In this document: positions 35,501 to 47,534 of the stretch, piece after piece | Layout: each line of letters starts with the position of its first letter | Position numbering within the stretch: position 1 is the first letter of the stretch | DNA from: Fusarium oxysporum f. sp. lycopersici 4287 | Lineage: Eukaryota; Ascomycota; Sordariomycetes; Hypocreales; Nectriaceae | DNA length: 64,000 nt | NCBI RefSeq assembly: GCF_000149955.1 | Contig: NC_030992.1 | Location: 2,903,477 to 2,967,476 of the forward strand | Direction of reading: 5' to 3' | The notes under the pieces: model-generated | The model's database searches: none | What the model saw: the letters and a program-made list of their open reading frames with translations, nothing else | What the model was told of the DNA's origin: nothing | Position numbers and translations under genes: made by a program

Positions 35501-38500
35501 ATCACATCAGGGGAGATTTAGATTTACATGCTAATACCCCGAATGGCAACCGTATGAGACTGCTACATACTCGATAGCTGTCAAGAGAAGACCAGACTCA
35601 TCTTCGTTGTCCAGGGTAGGCTTACCGCAATATGTCCTCACGGACGGCATGTTGCGGAAATTCCTCCTTGTTCCCCAATAAGCACATTGTTAAAACACTA
35701 CAAGAACTCTAATAAAATCAATTATATGAGGAAAACTAAATTTACTATAGTCTGATTAGGTTCTCACACCTATAGCAGAACTTCCGACTAAAAATGGTGC
35801 TAAGAATGAATATGTTTCTATAATTTCCGACTTTTCTTCCTCCTATGATTTAACTTCTCTTAGATTACCCGGCACATACAGGATGAAATCTCTTGAGCCC
35901 TAATGGTGGCGAACGTTGAGATTAAGCTCCGATAAAGAGGAATGCAACAGAACTACCAGATCAAGACAACGGCGAGATAACCAAATCTGACATTCACACG
36001 ACGATCCGGCACCGGCATCAAACTCCATCGAGTTCATCTTCCTCCACCATCTCCAACTGCATTGCCGATCCCCGCCCGCTTCGAAACACGCTTGTAATCT
36101 GGGATGGCCTGATGTCCCACGCCAACAATAAAATAAGCACAAAAGAGGAGCACGGGGCACTCTCCCCATGCGAACGAAACATACACGCCTTAATATGGAT
36201 ATCGGGGAAATACATTCCGAGGCAAAATTGTCGCCCGCAATACGAGTTTGCGGTGAGCAAAGATCCTGATAACAGCAACAGAGCTCGAGTGCATCGGTGC
36301 TTTAGCCTTCTTTTGAGTTACATTAGACTATCAAGTTTCGAAACCTTTGTTCCTCGAGGGTTAGGCCCGCGGATGAAACCACCCCGGTTGCAAGAGCTGG
36401 TCAAAATATTCGGACACCTCTTGAGCCGTCCGTAGGGCCAAGCGATCAGGACCCTTGCTTCTACCTTACGCTCCAATGGGTAGGGGAACTTATAGGTACA
36501 GTAGGACTGGATAATGGAAATCTCAAACATTCTGGTCGCGTTTCAAGCTACAACCTTATACAACGGTGAATATTGAAACGCCAGCCCTGCAAGATAGACA
36601 TGTGGCGTAAAGAACACAAGGCATTGCTTAGCCATGGAGTAGAAACCTTCAACAGACACGAGATGAATCTGCCGGTGTCATGAATAATCTCACAAAACAC
36701 GTAAACAACTTTAAAAAAAGTCTTTTTATATGGAGAGTGTACTTTAGTAGCACAATCAATAAAGACAAAACCCGAACGAAATTATCATCAACACGGAACC
36801 CTGCATGTGTTTTGTGGATTTACACGTAGTGCTCTCTCACAAGCATGTCCCGCCATAAAAAATCTTTGACGGCCCTTTGCCGCTTGACTAACAACTCACG
36901 ATAGCTGCATCTCTGTCCCCGTGCAGAGCAAAGTTCCAGAACATTTTTCTCAGGACAGCCTGAAGGCCCCCAGTCCGGGATCCAAACAGCTATGACCATC
37001 TCGACCGCACAGACTACTGAAACACTGCCGAGGTAAGTCTACGAAGGGAAGTGTTGCGGCTTGGCAAACATTTGACAGCTGTATAATGTTTAGCGCTTAA
37101 TAGAGAAGGATTAAGTAAATAATACTTGAGGAATTATGTATCAGGATTTCGTATGCGAGGTTGCATGGAAGAAACTCAAAACTGAGGTTATCTAAAACTT
37201 ATCTGGGAATCTCAGATCTTGTAGTTTCGGATCTCGACGTGTTTGATCGCTGCTTCAGACTCGAGCTCACACAGGAACGACAGCTATCCGGCGTCATGGG
37301 ACCTCCTGTCAACTCGGTAGAGTAGCACCCGGTTTCCGGCAATGTTTCGATCCGAGCTGGAGAATGTGTTTCTCTTGACGCTGTCATGTTAGAAGTGTGC
37401 ATCAGATATCTGAAGCCTGAAGGCATTCGCAGTTTTGTTTAGCGCCACAGAACAGAGCCCTGCTTCAGGTGCTAGTGCATATTTTCATAAGGATGCTCTA
37501 CAATACGATATGCATGGGGGTAAGCCGCGTAAAGATCTCGGACAAGGGAGTGAGATCGACTACACAGAGTCACTCTACAGCAGCATTTCGCTACCAAGGG
37601 CCGGTTCACCGCCCGACACCACCTGGTGATCATCTTGCCATGGCACGGTGTTAGTCGGCCAGGGCTCCAAGAATAGACGAACAGATTCTGCCGCATTCAA
37701 ATCACCCAGAGTTGCAAGGAAGGACGACGATCAGGGAGGCGTAAGACAGCGGGATCGAAGCATCCGTATCCATCCTGTGTCTCGCTTGGCCGTGTTTCTC
37801 ATTATTGTTTTCTGTAACTGGGGAACGAATGTTTCCGTTTGTGCCGCAAACTCAGCTCGTTTCCCCTGCACGGCACATTGCCAGAACCATAACCAGGACA
37901 CGATACAGAAGACCACAATAGGAATAAGTGCAGAGTCTGTCGACGGACAAGGTAAAAACAAAGTGTCGAAAGCACTGAACCAGTATTCTGAGGTTAATAA
38001 GCCGCCCAATCAGCAGAGGACGCTCCACAGAGTTCGCAAATGTCCATCTCTTTTGGACTAATCCCTGATACCGAGGTGAAATTACGCCAGTGCGTTAGCT
38101 GGTTTCAAGGGGGGATCCCTGAACCTTGGGCCTGGGGCGCGGCGGCAGCTAACGAAGCGGCGAGATTAGTTGGCTTTGTTAAGGTAGAAACCGAAACCGA
38201 CGGTAAGGAAAGTTATATGGGTTTGAGTAGCAGTATAGTGACTCTGAGACAGGAAACATCATGACCAGAGAGTTGGTGAGATGATGATGCTCCTGCTGAA
38301 GAAGTGATATGTATGATATCAGAGTTGAAGTTGTTCTGCCCTGATCCTACCAAACAACAACAGATGAAGATAAAACTTCCTAAAGTCTAATTAATTAATA
38401 AAGGTGCAAACAAGTCACTGCGTGTTGAAATTAGACAGGCGCTTGTCGTCCCGCAAATTTGTGAATCGAGGCGTCCATGGCATGTGCGCATCGTCTAAAC

Positions 38501-38767
38501 GGACGGCATATCTTGCACCCACCTATCACGAAACGATAGCCGACAGGGTTGCAATGACATGCCCTCCACCAAACACCGTGCAAGCCGGCCGAGAAGTATA
38601 TGTACGTATCTGGACTCGACTCGAATTTTGATACCTGGAGCCAAAAGGCGAGAGAAACGAAACCGGATATTGTTTAACTAAACATTTGGGGTTTGATAAG
38701 CTTTGCGGAACATCTCCTTGTAGCGGCTTTACTTCAGCTGCTTTATACAGAAACACCAAGAATCATG

Positions 38768-38791
38768 CAGCAGCAGCAACAACAACAACAC
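38768..38791. repeat. (CAG/CAA)n short repeat
   Basis: Three CAG followed by four CAA-type units, in the gene-poor stretch, with no coding context. Confidence 0.75.
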
Positions 38792-39352
38792 CAACTCCCC
38801 GATCGTGTTTACTTGTTACGCCCGGGCCAGTAGTAGTCTGCTAGCTGCAGCCAACAGCTTGGGACCTAATCACGGTCCTCCAGAAGATCACGGATCACAG
38901 CGCAGCGGCGCGCGATGGATGTTAGCCTCGAGGCTACAAGTGTGGGTGGGATTTTTACAGCCAAACCACGAGGTTGAAGGAACTCGAGGTGCAAATCAAA
39001 ATCAGGGACCGTCCAATTACGAAGCAATATATGAACCCCTGCTACTCGCCAGGGTTGGCTGCCAAGAAGCAGTTTGTGTGCTGCGCTGGAGAGTCAGACA
39101 AGGCTATCAACTAATGGAAGGGCACCTTGAATTATTACGCGCATCGCGCACCTGAAGCTGAGGTCGATGTAACGCAACACGACCCCGCTGAAGAGAGACT
39201 CACTGAATGTCTGCTGTCAGGAATAAGAAAAGTGATTGATTGATTATCAAGGAATGAACACGAGGAGGCCATACGTAAACCTAAGGAGAGTACTATATGC
39301 GTGTCTTGTCCGACGGGAGACAGTTTCTCCTTGAGAGTAAAGGTACTGTGCT

Positions 39353-39377
39353 GCTGTGCTGTGCTGTGCTGTGCTGT
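39353..39377. repeat. (GCTGT)5 pentanucleotide repeat
   Basis: Five perfect copies of GCTGT in non-coding DNA. Confidence 0.85.
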
Positions 39378-41091
39378 AGAGATCGGATGCCAAGGATGGC
39401 GAAGAGTATGTTTAAAACTCGCACAGGCCTGCCAATATCCGTTGTACGAGTACTGAACCGGGGGTGGTAAATGGATGTTTGGATCACTTCTTCAACAGTG
39501 GGAGACGCTACGTGCGGTGGTGACCGTTTTACCAGGCAAGGGTGAGTTGATTTGACAAGGCGGCGGATCTTGTATCCGTTACTGACAACGACTGTTCTGT
39601 TCTGCAGTTGCAGTTGCAGCATGTAAGTGATCGTTTTGAGGTTCGCTTGGGCGGACCATGTCATCTGGTCTTGGTTCGTGACGAATTGATTCATGATAGT
39701 GGCGGACGGTGGTGTTCGCTCCATATTCCTATTCTGTCGAGCTGTTTAGACTAGATCTCACCTTCACCGCGATTGAGGCTTGACTACTGCACACTTGTAT
39801 CAAGCCATTGTCATCTGTGGCGTTTCTGTAATATTACGATCGTTGCTATTGCTTCACAAGCCCTTTTTTTTCGTCTGAGGTTTTTTTTGGGGGGGCTAGA
39901 GAAACAAAGAAACCAAAAACCCCAGAAATTGGGTGTCTCATTACTGCAGGTTTTGTCTTGTGTTAGTCTCGTCTTGCGCCCAGTCTATGGTCAGGCTAAA
40001 ATAGTATAGTGTCGTCTAGTTTGTCTCCGTTTAGAGCCTCAGGTCTTGTTGTAGCAGTATTTGTTTTGAGTCCCAGACAGGAACTGTAAGATGAATCATT
40101 ATCCACGACTTGTTCCGTCTGCGATGGATGTATGTTTTGGTTTTGTTCATGTTGCAGCATCCCAACTCCAGCCAAGCCACATGCCATGCCCTGCAGGCCC
40201 TGAATCTACCCCCATGCTCTGTCCTGTCGCCTAGGCCTGGAACGCCTCCCACCCCCGTTCGTTAACGCTGTTAGACTGTTCCTGTTAGATGTAACAGGGG
40301 CCCTGGCAGTGAGCAAACCCTTGTTATGCCCTGATCCATGTCCTTCCTCCAATCCATGCATGGCCCGAACCATCACCACCGTCGTGGCCGTTGCAATCTG
40401 CCCCGTACGTACTGTACCTTACTCTAGTGAGCCTGTTACTGCATGCGTGCCGCTGTAAACTGTCTATTGTGCCTGTTTCTGAATCTTCCATTGTTATTAC
40501 TACACCACTTGCCCCTCCCCTTCTAATAAACTACTTCTACTTCTCCTCCTCTTTCCCTTCTTCACTTTGGATTGTCATCCTCAACCTCACATCTTTTCTT
40601 TTCTTTTTCTTCTGCTTTGCAAGAAACGCTGTCGCGTCTTGTAATTGTATTCACTTCTTCGGCTCTGCTTCACTTCTTCTACGCAGCTAGCTCCAACACA
40701 CTCATTAACAGTACCAACTTGGACCAACTGGTTTGGCTGCTGACACTCCTTTGAACAACAACAACCACCCATTACCTTCTACACAACAAAACCGATATTG
40801 GTTTTTCATTCAACGCCTTTTTATAACAATTCTGTTTCATTCTATCTGAAACAGTTCCAACTTTTGAGGACTTTCCTTTCCGGTGTCTGTATTTTCGAGT
40901 TTAAATATTCTCGCTGGCTTAAACAGCACATCCGGCATTCGAACGATATCACTCGCTTCGATCACACTTGGTCTGGCTTCTTCTTCAAGACCAGCTTATA
41001 CGACGACTTTCGACTCTTCGAAAAACGACGATTCTTTTCAGCAGCCTGACTTTTACTTTACGATACCCCATTGCGGATTCAAGGCAGTACA

Positions 41092-42269
41092 ATGAACAGC
41101 CGACCAATGAGCTCAGGCATGCCTCAACACCAGATGGCTCAGGCCCCCGCGCCTTATATCCCATCGCGGGATTCCATGGACCGCCACGACTACGGAATTT
41201 CAAAGAACCGTAAGGCTTCGTCGACTGGCGGTGGACGTGCTTGGAGCGATGAGGAGGTGAGTCGATGTTGTTTAGTTGTGCCGGACCAAATCACTAACCC
41301 CAAGTTTAGGAGTCGTATCTCATCCAAACTCGCCTCCAGAAGATGCCATATAAGTACATTGCAGCCCACCTCAAGAAGACAGAGTTGGCTTGCCGTCTTC
41401 ACTACCATCAGCTCTCCCATGGCAGCAACCGACGCAACAAGCGTGCTGCCTCAGTCTCATCGGGTGCCTCCAACGACATCCCCCAGACTCACCACGTGAA
41501 CGTCCCCAGCCCTGCACGAGAGACTGTCTCTCGCTCAGTTTCTCCTGGTGGAAGTGTACGAAGTTATAGCCCTCCTCCCTGCAACGTCAACACTGCCAGC
41601 CACATCCAACTCCCCAGCATCGTTGGACCTAGCGATGTCACTCGTCTACCGTCCATTCTCCCAAAGCCATCTCGCATGTCTCTCCCACCTCCCGTCACCA
41701 ACCAGTCATATACGACGACAGTGGACGTCCCTGTTCAGATGCCTCATGCTGCTTTTCACCACCGCGCAGCTTCGCTTCAACGAACAACACCTCCCCTGCG
41801 TCTTGACTGCTCAGTTGTGCCTGCTCCTGGACCCGTATCTTCACACATCGCTGCACACAATGCCTCGCATGTCGATCTTCACGCGTGGGNNNNNNNNNNN
41901 NNNNNNNNNNNNNNNNNNNNNNNNNNNNNNNNNNNNNNNNNNNNNNNNNNNNNNNNNNNNNNNNNNNNNNNNNNNNNNNNNNNNNNNNNNNNNNNNNNNN
42001 NNNNNNNNNNNNNNNNNNNNNNNNNNNNNNNNNNNNNNNNNNNNNNNNNNNNNNNNNNNNNNNNNNNNNNNNNNNNNNNNNNNNNNNNNNNNNNNNNNNN
42101 NNNNNNNNNNNNNNNNNNNNNNNNNNNNNNNNNNNNNNNNNNNNNNNNNNNNNNNNNNNNNNNNNNNNNNNNNNNNNNNNNNNNNNNNNNNNNNNNNNNN
42201 NNNNNNNNNNNNNNNNNNNNNNNNNNNNNNNNNNNNNNNNGATTCGGTATGATGCAAACCGCTCACTGA
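41092..42269 (+). CDS. SANT/Myb-like regulator, interrupted by an assembly gap
   Basis: Exon 1 is 41092-41256 and exon 2 begins at 41310 after a 53-nt GTGAGT...TAG intron. The frame reaches the gap at 41890. After the gap the same frame, if the gap length is right (351 = 117 codons), ends FGMMQTAH and stop at 42267-42269. The N-terminal 47 residues are Met/Pro/Gln-rich. The SANT-like domain covers about 48-110 (GRAWSDEEESYLIQTRLQ, KYIAAHLKKTELACRLHYHQL), followed by a basic HGSNRRNKR extension. A long Ser/Pro/Val-rich region then runs to the gap. Around 120 residues are unknown. It is likely a nuclear DNA-binding protein. The upstream leader is long and CT-rich, as in many fungal regulators. 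Confidence 0.78.
41890..42240. other. Assembly gap (351 N)
   Basis: Unknown bases inside the SANT-like gene. The length may be an estimate. Confidence 0.99.
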
Positions 42270-43723
42270 ACATGGACTCCCTTGGGTCACGTCAACCCTG
42301 TCTTGATCCTCATCCCATCCAGAGGCGAGGTAATTTGGAATGAGGACAAGGTGAGACTGCAGCGTGGTCTCGCCTCATTGTATGATACGCCTCCTGCTTT
42401 TCGCATTTCGTTTCAATCACGGCATTGTTGCTCTCTACCACCAGAGGCATGCACACGACACGGCATATCTGCCACACACTTGGGCATTTTACTTGCGCCC
42501 GCACTCGTTTTCACGAAGTACATCACTTTCATTCTTTTCACTGTGCGCCTATACCGTTCTTATCTTACGAACAAAGTATTGTCTAGTGGGTGGGATCCAG
42601 CTCAATACTGGATCCTTGAGGTGGAAAAAAGGAGGTAGATGCACGGCATTTGCTACACGACATGAAGAGCACTTGTCGCAGATGGAGAGAGACACTACTA
42701 CACACTTTTTCCGTCCTATGCTTGGAGTAAAGACCTGTCCCGGGGTAGTGGGCAGAGTCATGGATTTTTCATTTGGTCTCGATTTCCGGTTTTTTTTGAC
42801 GTTTTTTTTTCTCACCCGTTTTATTTGGCTTGCCATTTCGGCAGATTTCCTTACATTGTACAGTCCTCTCGTTGTTTCGTATTCAGGACTGATGAAATTA
42901 CGGTGATGAAAGAAAAGAGCCAAAGCTCAAGACGCTCGGCCCCGGGCTACTACTACTGAGCGGATGGGGTTTATGGGGAGGAGGATAATATTAGATACAC
43001 CCTGTCAGTGGTAAAAGCTGGCAGGCATCAATTGATAATCTTCTTCACCTTGAACTGTTTATTGTTTCATGTGGACTGTGACATGACAGCGTTGAAAAAA
43101 AGTGCTGCTTGCTTGCGTAATTGAGGTGAAACTAGATCAGCGTGTGTTAGTGGAGGGTATGGGGATGGGATATGTTTGAGGTTGCTCGAGACGGTGATAC
43201 GTCCGAACAGCGTCTGTACAAGGTGTCATGAAGATGATTTCGCAGCAAAAGCCCGAATTGTAATGGTACTGCTGAGTGATGCTTATGTGTTGTGGTGAGT
43301 TGGGTGGGTGGGTGTATGTGTCTTGGCTGTGCAGCGTTGCAATGCGTTTTTCGAGTCTCTGTTTCACAATGACGACGGCTGTGTATCAAAGCGCATAGAC
43401 CAATATGACTTGCATGATATTGGGGTTGATATTGACGAGTTGTGAGTACGTACAGTGTGTCTTGTGGCTGAGGTATGAAAGGAGACGTAAAGAGGTGTGT
43501 TTGTTTGTAGTTGAACAACCGACGAATGGAGGTCATGCCTATTCTGGACTATAACATGATATATCTGATACGTCGAAACATTACAAATTCTCGGTGGTTA
43601 GAACCGTTCGGGTGAGTGTCAGCCGAAACTTCGGTGTCTCTCCCCCGTATCCGATCCGCGGTTCGGCCCCGGTGGATGAAGAAATTGTGGATGTCACGCG
43701 GAGAGGGGCGCATCGGGGATCAT

Positions 43724-43751
43724 GGGAGGGGAAGGGAAGGGAAGGGAAGGG
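43724..43751 (+). other. Predicted G-quadruplex-forming tract
   Basis: Six runs of three or four G separated by one or two A lie within 28 bases, more than the four runs needed. Two further GGGG runs lie just upstream (43705-43718). Confidence 0.7.
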
Positions 43752-44816
43752 ATGGATCCATAGCGAATGGGACTGCGGAGTCCCGGCCGAATGTAACTGT
43801 AAGGTTGTTAGATGTTCTTAGGGAGGGTGTTTTCCCATTTAGCCGCTGTCACGTCGTTTGTTTTTGTTTTGGGGGTTAATTAAATTTGGCCCCACGCTTA
43901 TGATCTGGACGAAGGTATCGTGAGGGGAGCATGTTTCCTAGGAGTGGAGATGACCTCGGGTATTTCAAGTATTCATTATCTCTTGCACTCACTCAACACT
44001 GACAGAGGAGACAGACAGTTCTTGTTTCCTCTGCTTGATTGGCAATGACTAGCTCGGACCTATTAAAGCTCGAGGGATCCGCAATTGCTAAACCGACGGT
44101 TGGTATTCGACAAAGCTCAAAGGTCACTAACTAATGTGCGGGGTTGCTGGCCTCTCTAGCAGGCGGGAAGTGGATATGTCATGATCATACCAAGTCAAGA
44201 GGGGTTAAAGAAAGAAGAATCAAGAGAAGGGGAAACTCTTGATGAGAAACGCGGAGCGAATGCCGAGCTGTTCGGTCCGGCAAAGGAAGGATAAGTGAGG
44301 CAAGCCAAGATTTTGAGTGAGAATAGCCTTTTCTAACACGAGGTAAACGAGTTTGACGCAATTTCACGAGGCTTCTCTTATCTATCATGTGTTGTCAATG
44401 AGCGAGAAGCGACATTGGCTTGGGGAGTACAAAATGTCACAACTGCACCAGCCGTTATCATCACTTCCTTTCTCCCTTGTTATAGTCTCACTTCCATCTC
44501 TTCTCTCTTCGTGACTTGTAATATCGTAAACCTCAACTGATCAACAGAGGAGCCAACGCCACTCACTTACTCTACTCCGCACACTACACCACCTCAAGTC
44601 ACAGGGCTACGAAGCTACAGGCTACAGGACATTCCGCTTACATTGAAAAAAGTCACTAAAATCGAACTACTCCGCTCTTCGGCAGACGCATTGCAACTCG
44701 CACCACAATTCTTGTCTAATCCGACGCTTGTCTTTGGTCAATTTCTCTTCGTCTTGGGTTCTCTGTCACCCTCACCCAAGACCAAAGTCTAAAGACCTTG
44801 CTGTCCGGAATCAATT

Positions 44817-44829
44817 CCTTTATATAAGG
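44817..44829 (+). promoter_or_regulatory. TATA-like element upstream of the dehydratase gene
   Basis: A near-palindromic CCTT-TATATA-AGG word 248 bp before the start codon. This is a plausible core promoter element, given a leader of about 200 nt. Confidence 0.35.
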
Positions 44830-45076
44830 TCAGTCACTGCCCGTGGGGTTACGCCTTGGCATCCTCTTCACTGTAACATAAACCAGCTCATCCTTTCTTC
44901 CTCTTTCTCACTCCGACATCGCTATTTATCCTTTACCTTAAACTAATCCAAGTCATCAGGAGATAGCTTCTTTCACCTTGACTTAACTCTGGTGTTTCTC
45001 AGCCATTGAATCACTAGAAGCCGCTGAACTCCACCGACAGACTACAGACTGAGATCAGCTCTCACAACTCATCATC

Positions 45077-47079
45077 ATGGCGGACCAAGTCCAACACGAC
45101 CCTAAACAAGATCCAGACTACATCCCCTTTCCTTGCCTTCCTCCCGGTGGTGCTCTAAACCGTTGGTCAACAAAGATCACTCGCGAGCATGACTATCCCG
45201 GAGCTCAGGTATGCTTCCCCTACCTCTACCATATCCCAGCAACTCACTGACATTACCAGGCTATGCTCTACGGAGCTGGTGTCCCTAACAAGGACAAGAT
45301 GAAGAATGCCCCTCAAATCGGTGTTGCTACTGTGTGGTGGCAAGGAAACCCTTGCAAGTGAGTTTTGAACCGAAAGCCTCTCTCAAGACTGAACACTAAT
45401 GATTTGTAGTACTCATCGTAAGTGAGACAACCTCGCGCTGGTAAATCTATACTCACAAAGTTGCAGTCCTCGATCTTGGCCAAATCGTCAAGAATTCTAT
45501 TGAGAAGGAGGGCATGATCGGGTGGCAGTTCAACACCGTTGGTGTCTCTGACGCCATCACTATGGGAGGCGAAGGTCAGTGAAACTCACTCACAAAATTC
45601 ACAAATAACTCACACCTCTCAGGCATGCGTTTCTCTCTTCAAACTCGAGAAATTATCGCTGATTCAATCGAGTCTGTAACTTGCGCCCAGCACCATGATG
45701 CCAACATCTCTATTCCTGGCTGTGACAAGAACATGCCCGGCACTGTAATGGCCGCCGCTCGTCACAACCGCCCCTTTATCATGATCTACGGCGGTACCAT
45801 CCGCAAGGGTCACTCTAAGCTCCTCGAGCAGCCCATCAACATCAGCACATGCTACGAAGCTTCTGGCGCTTTCACTTATGGCCGACTCCACGCAAAGACA
45901 AATCCTGGTGAGGCCGGCCGTGAGAGCTCTGATGTCATGGATGATATCGAGAAGCATGCTTGTCCCGGTGCCGGAGCCTGTGGTGGCATGTACACGGCTA
46001 ACACTATGGCTACTGCCATCGAGGCTATGGGTCTTTCACTACCTGGCTCTTCATCATACCCTGCCGAGTCTCCTGAGAAGCGTCGTGAATGTGAGCGCGC
46101 TGCTCAGGTTATCCGAACTACTATGGAGAAGGATCTCCGTCCTCGCGATATCATGACCCGAGCTTCTTTCGAGAACGCTCTTGTTCTGACTATGATTCTG
46201 GGTGGTTCCACAAACGGTGTTCTTCACTTCCTCGCCATGGCCAACACAGCTGGTGTACCCCTGACCATCGACGATATCCAACGCGCCAGTGATAGAACAC
46301 CTTTCCTCGCTGATCTGGCCCCCAGTGGAAAGTACTACATGGAGGATCTGTACAACGTTGGCGGAACACCTTCCGTTATCAAGATGCTCATCGCTCGTGG
46401 TCTTCTTGACGGCAGCATCATGACCGTCACCGGCAAGACTCTTGCCGAGAACGTGGAAGACTGGCCCAGCCTGGACCCTGGTCAGGATATCATCCGCTCT
46501 CTCGATAACCCTATTAAGGACTCCGGCCACATCCGCATTCTACGAGGAAACTTTGCTCCCGGCGGTGCCGTTGCCAAGATTACTGGAAAGGAGGGTCTGT
46601 CTTTCACAGGCAAGGCTCGTGTATACGACACTGAGAAGATGCTCAACGCTGCCCTGAACAAGGGTGAGATCAAGCAATCCGACGGCAACTTGGTCGTTAT
46701 TGTTCGATATGAAGGTCCCAAGGGTGGTCCCGGTATGCCCGAACAACTGAAGGCCTCTGCAGCCATCATGGGTGCTGGTCTCTCGAATCTCGCCCTCGTC
46801 ACGGACGGTCGATACAGCGGTGCCTCTCACGGCTTCATCGTCGGTCACGTTGTGCCCGAAGCTATGGTCGGAGGCCCTATCGCTCTGGTCAAGGACGGAG
46901 ATGTAATTACTATCGATGCAGTTAGAAACCGCATTGATGTCGATATCACCGATGAGGAGATGGAGAAGCGAAGGAGTGAGTGGAAGGCCCCCGAGCCTAG
47001 AGTCAAGAGAGGTGTGCTGGCCAAGTATGCTAAGTTGGTCGGAGACGCTTCTCACGGTGCCGTGACAGATCAGTGGTAG
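45077..47079 (+). CDS. ILV3: Dihydroxy-acid dehydratase (IlvD/Ilv3 family)
   Basis: In this family the enzyme converts dihydroxy-acids to 2-oxo acids in valine, isoleucine and leucine synthesis, using a [2Fe-2S] cluster. Five exons: 45077-45208, 45260-45357, 45410-45417 (only 8 nt), 45467-45574 and 45623-47079, giving 600 residues. The cluster-ligand cysteines are visible at about 76 (QGNPCNTH), 149 (GCDKNMPG) and in [12 protein letters not shown]. Other family signatures are [23 protein letters not shown], and the C-terminal [20 protein letters not shown]. The N-terminus ([18 protein letters not shown]) is acidic and does not look like a mitochondrial presequence, so this may be a cytosolic or paralogous form rather than the main mitochondrial enzyme. 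Several paralogues are common in moulds. Confidence 0.94.
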
Positions 47080-47534
47080 ATATCCAAGACTGACATGGAC
47101 AGCAAAAAATAAAAATGGGAATATTTACGTTGCATTGAAACACAACACCATGATCTCGCATAATATTGAACAAGGATTAACACGACCATATAATTAAGAG
47201 CAGCGACTTGTATAAACTTGGCAAGTTTGATTTCTATTATGAATGAGGATTGGAAACTAAAATGAATGAAGGGTATCGAGCACATCCACACGCTTCTGTG
47301 TCTCCCGCTAACGCTCCTCTTTCAACCCATGCATAACCACCTTCTTGCTCTTGTCTTGATACACAAATACATGTTGCACGCATAAATATACTTTGAAAAC
47401 ACACGACCGCTTCTCTCCTCTCCCGTAGTTATATCCAATCACCACTCAACGTCTCCCCATATAATCTCGGCGCTTTCATCGACAGGCTAGTCGTACGCTG
47501 TAGCAAATGACCCTTGATGACTATCTGGCGGACT
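47080..47534. other. Convergent 3' intergenic region
   Basis: 455 bp between the stop codons of the dehydratase and MVP1 genes. It is AT-rich, with nothing coding visible. Confidence 0.6.

Larger units (their letters stand above)
32554..41091. other. Gene-poor region of about 8.5 kb between two Myb/SANT genes
   Basis: I find no protein gene that I can support. Open frames are short and mostly lack an ATG, or have unlikely composition (for example 36112-36435 plus and 37648-38061 plus). The stretch includes AT-rich parts (about 35690-35880 and 36700-36800), a CT-rich probable leader upstream of 41092 (from about 40430), and microsatellites. It may hold long promoters, untranslated leaders with introns, or non-coding RNA. 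Confidence 0.55.
42270..45076. other. Intergenic region, 2.8 kb
   Basis: This holds the 3' side of the SANT-like gene and the promoter of the dehydratase. No supported gene is present. Notable elements are a G-tract cluster at 43724-43751 and a TATA-like palindrome near 44817. Frames around 43147-43536 and 42364-42906 have no coding character. Confidence 0.55.

Noticed and set aside
36112..36435. 107-codon plus-strand frame in the gene-poor region
   Set aside because: It starts with ATG but has many rare ATA codons, no domain and no supporting neighbour features. It was not kept as a gene.
37648..38061. 137-codon plus-strand frame
   Set aside because: The first codon is GTG, not ATG. Composition is random and it overlaps open frames on the other strand.
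45077..47079. Dehydratase as a self-resistance gene in a secondary-metabolite cluster
   Set aside because: No synthase, terpene cyclase, P450 or transporter genes lie nearby.
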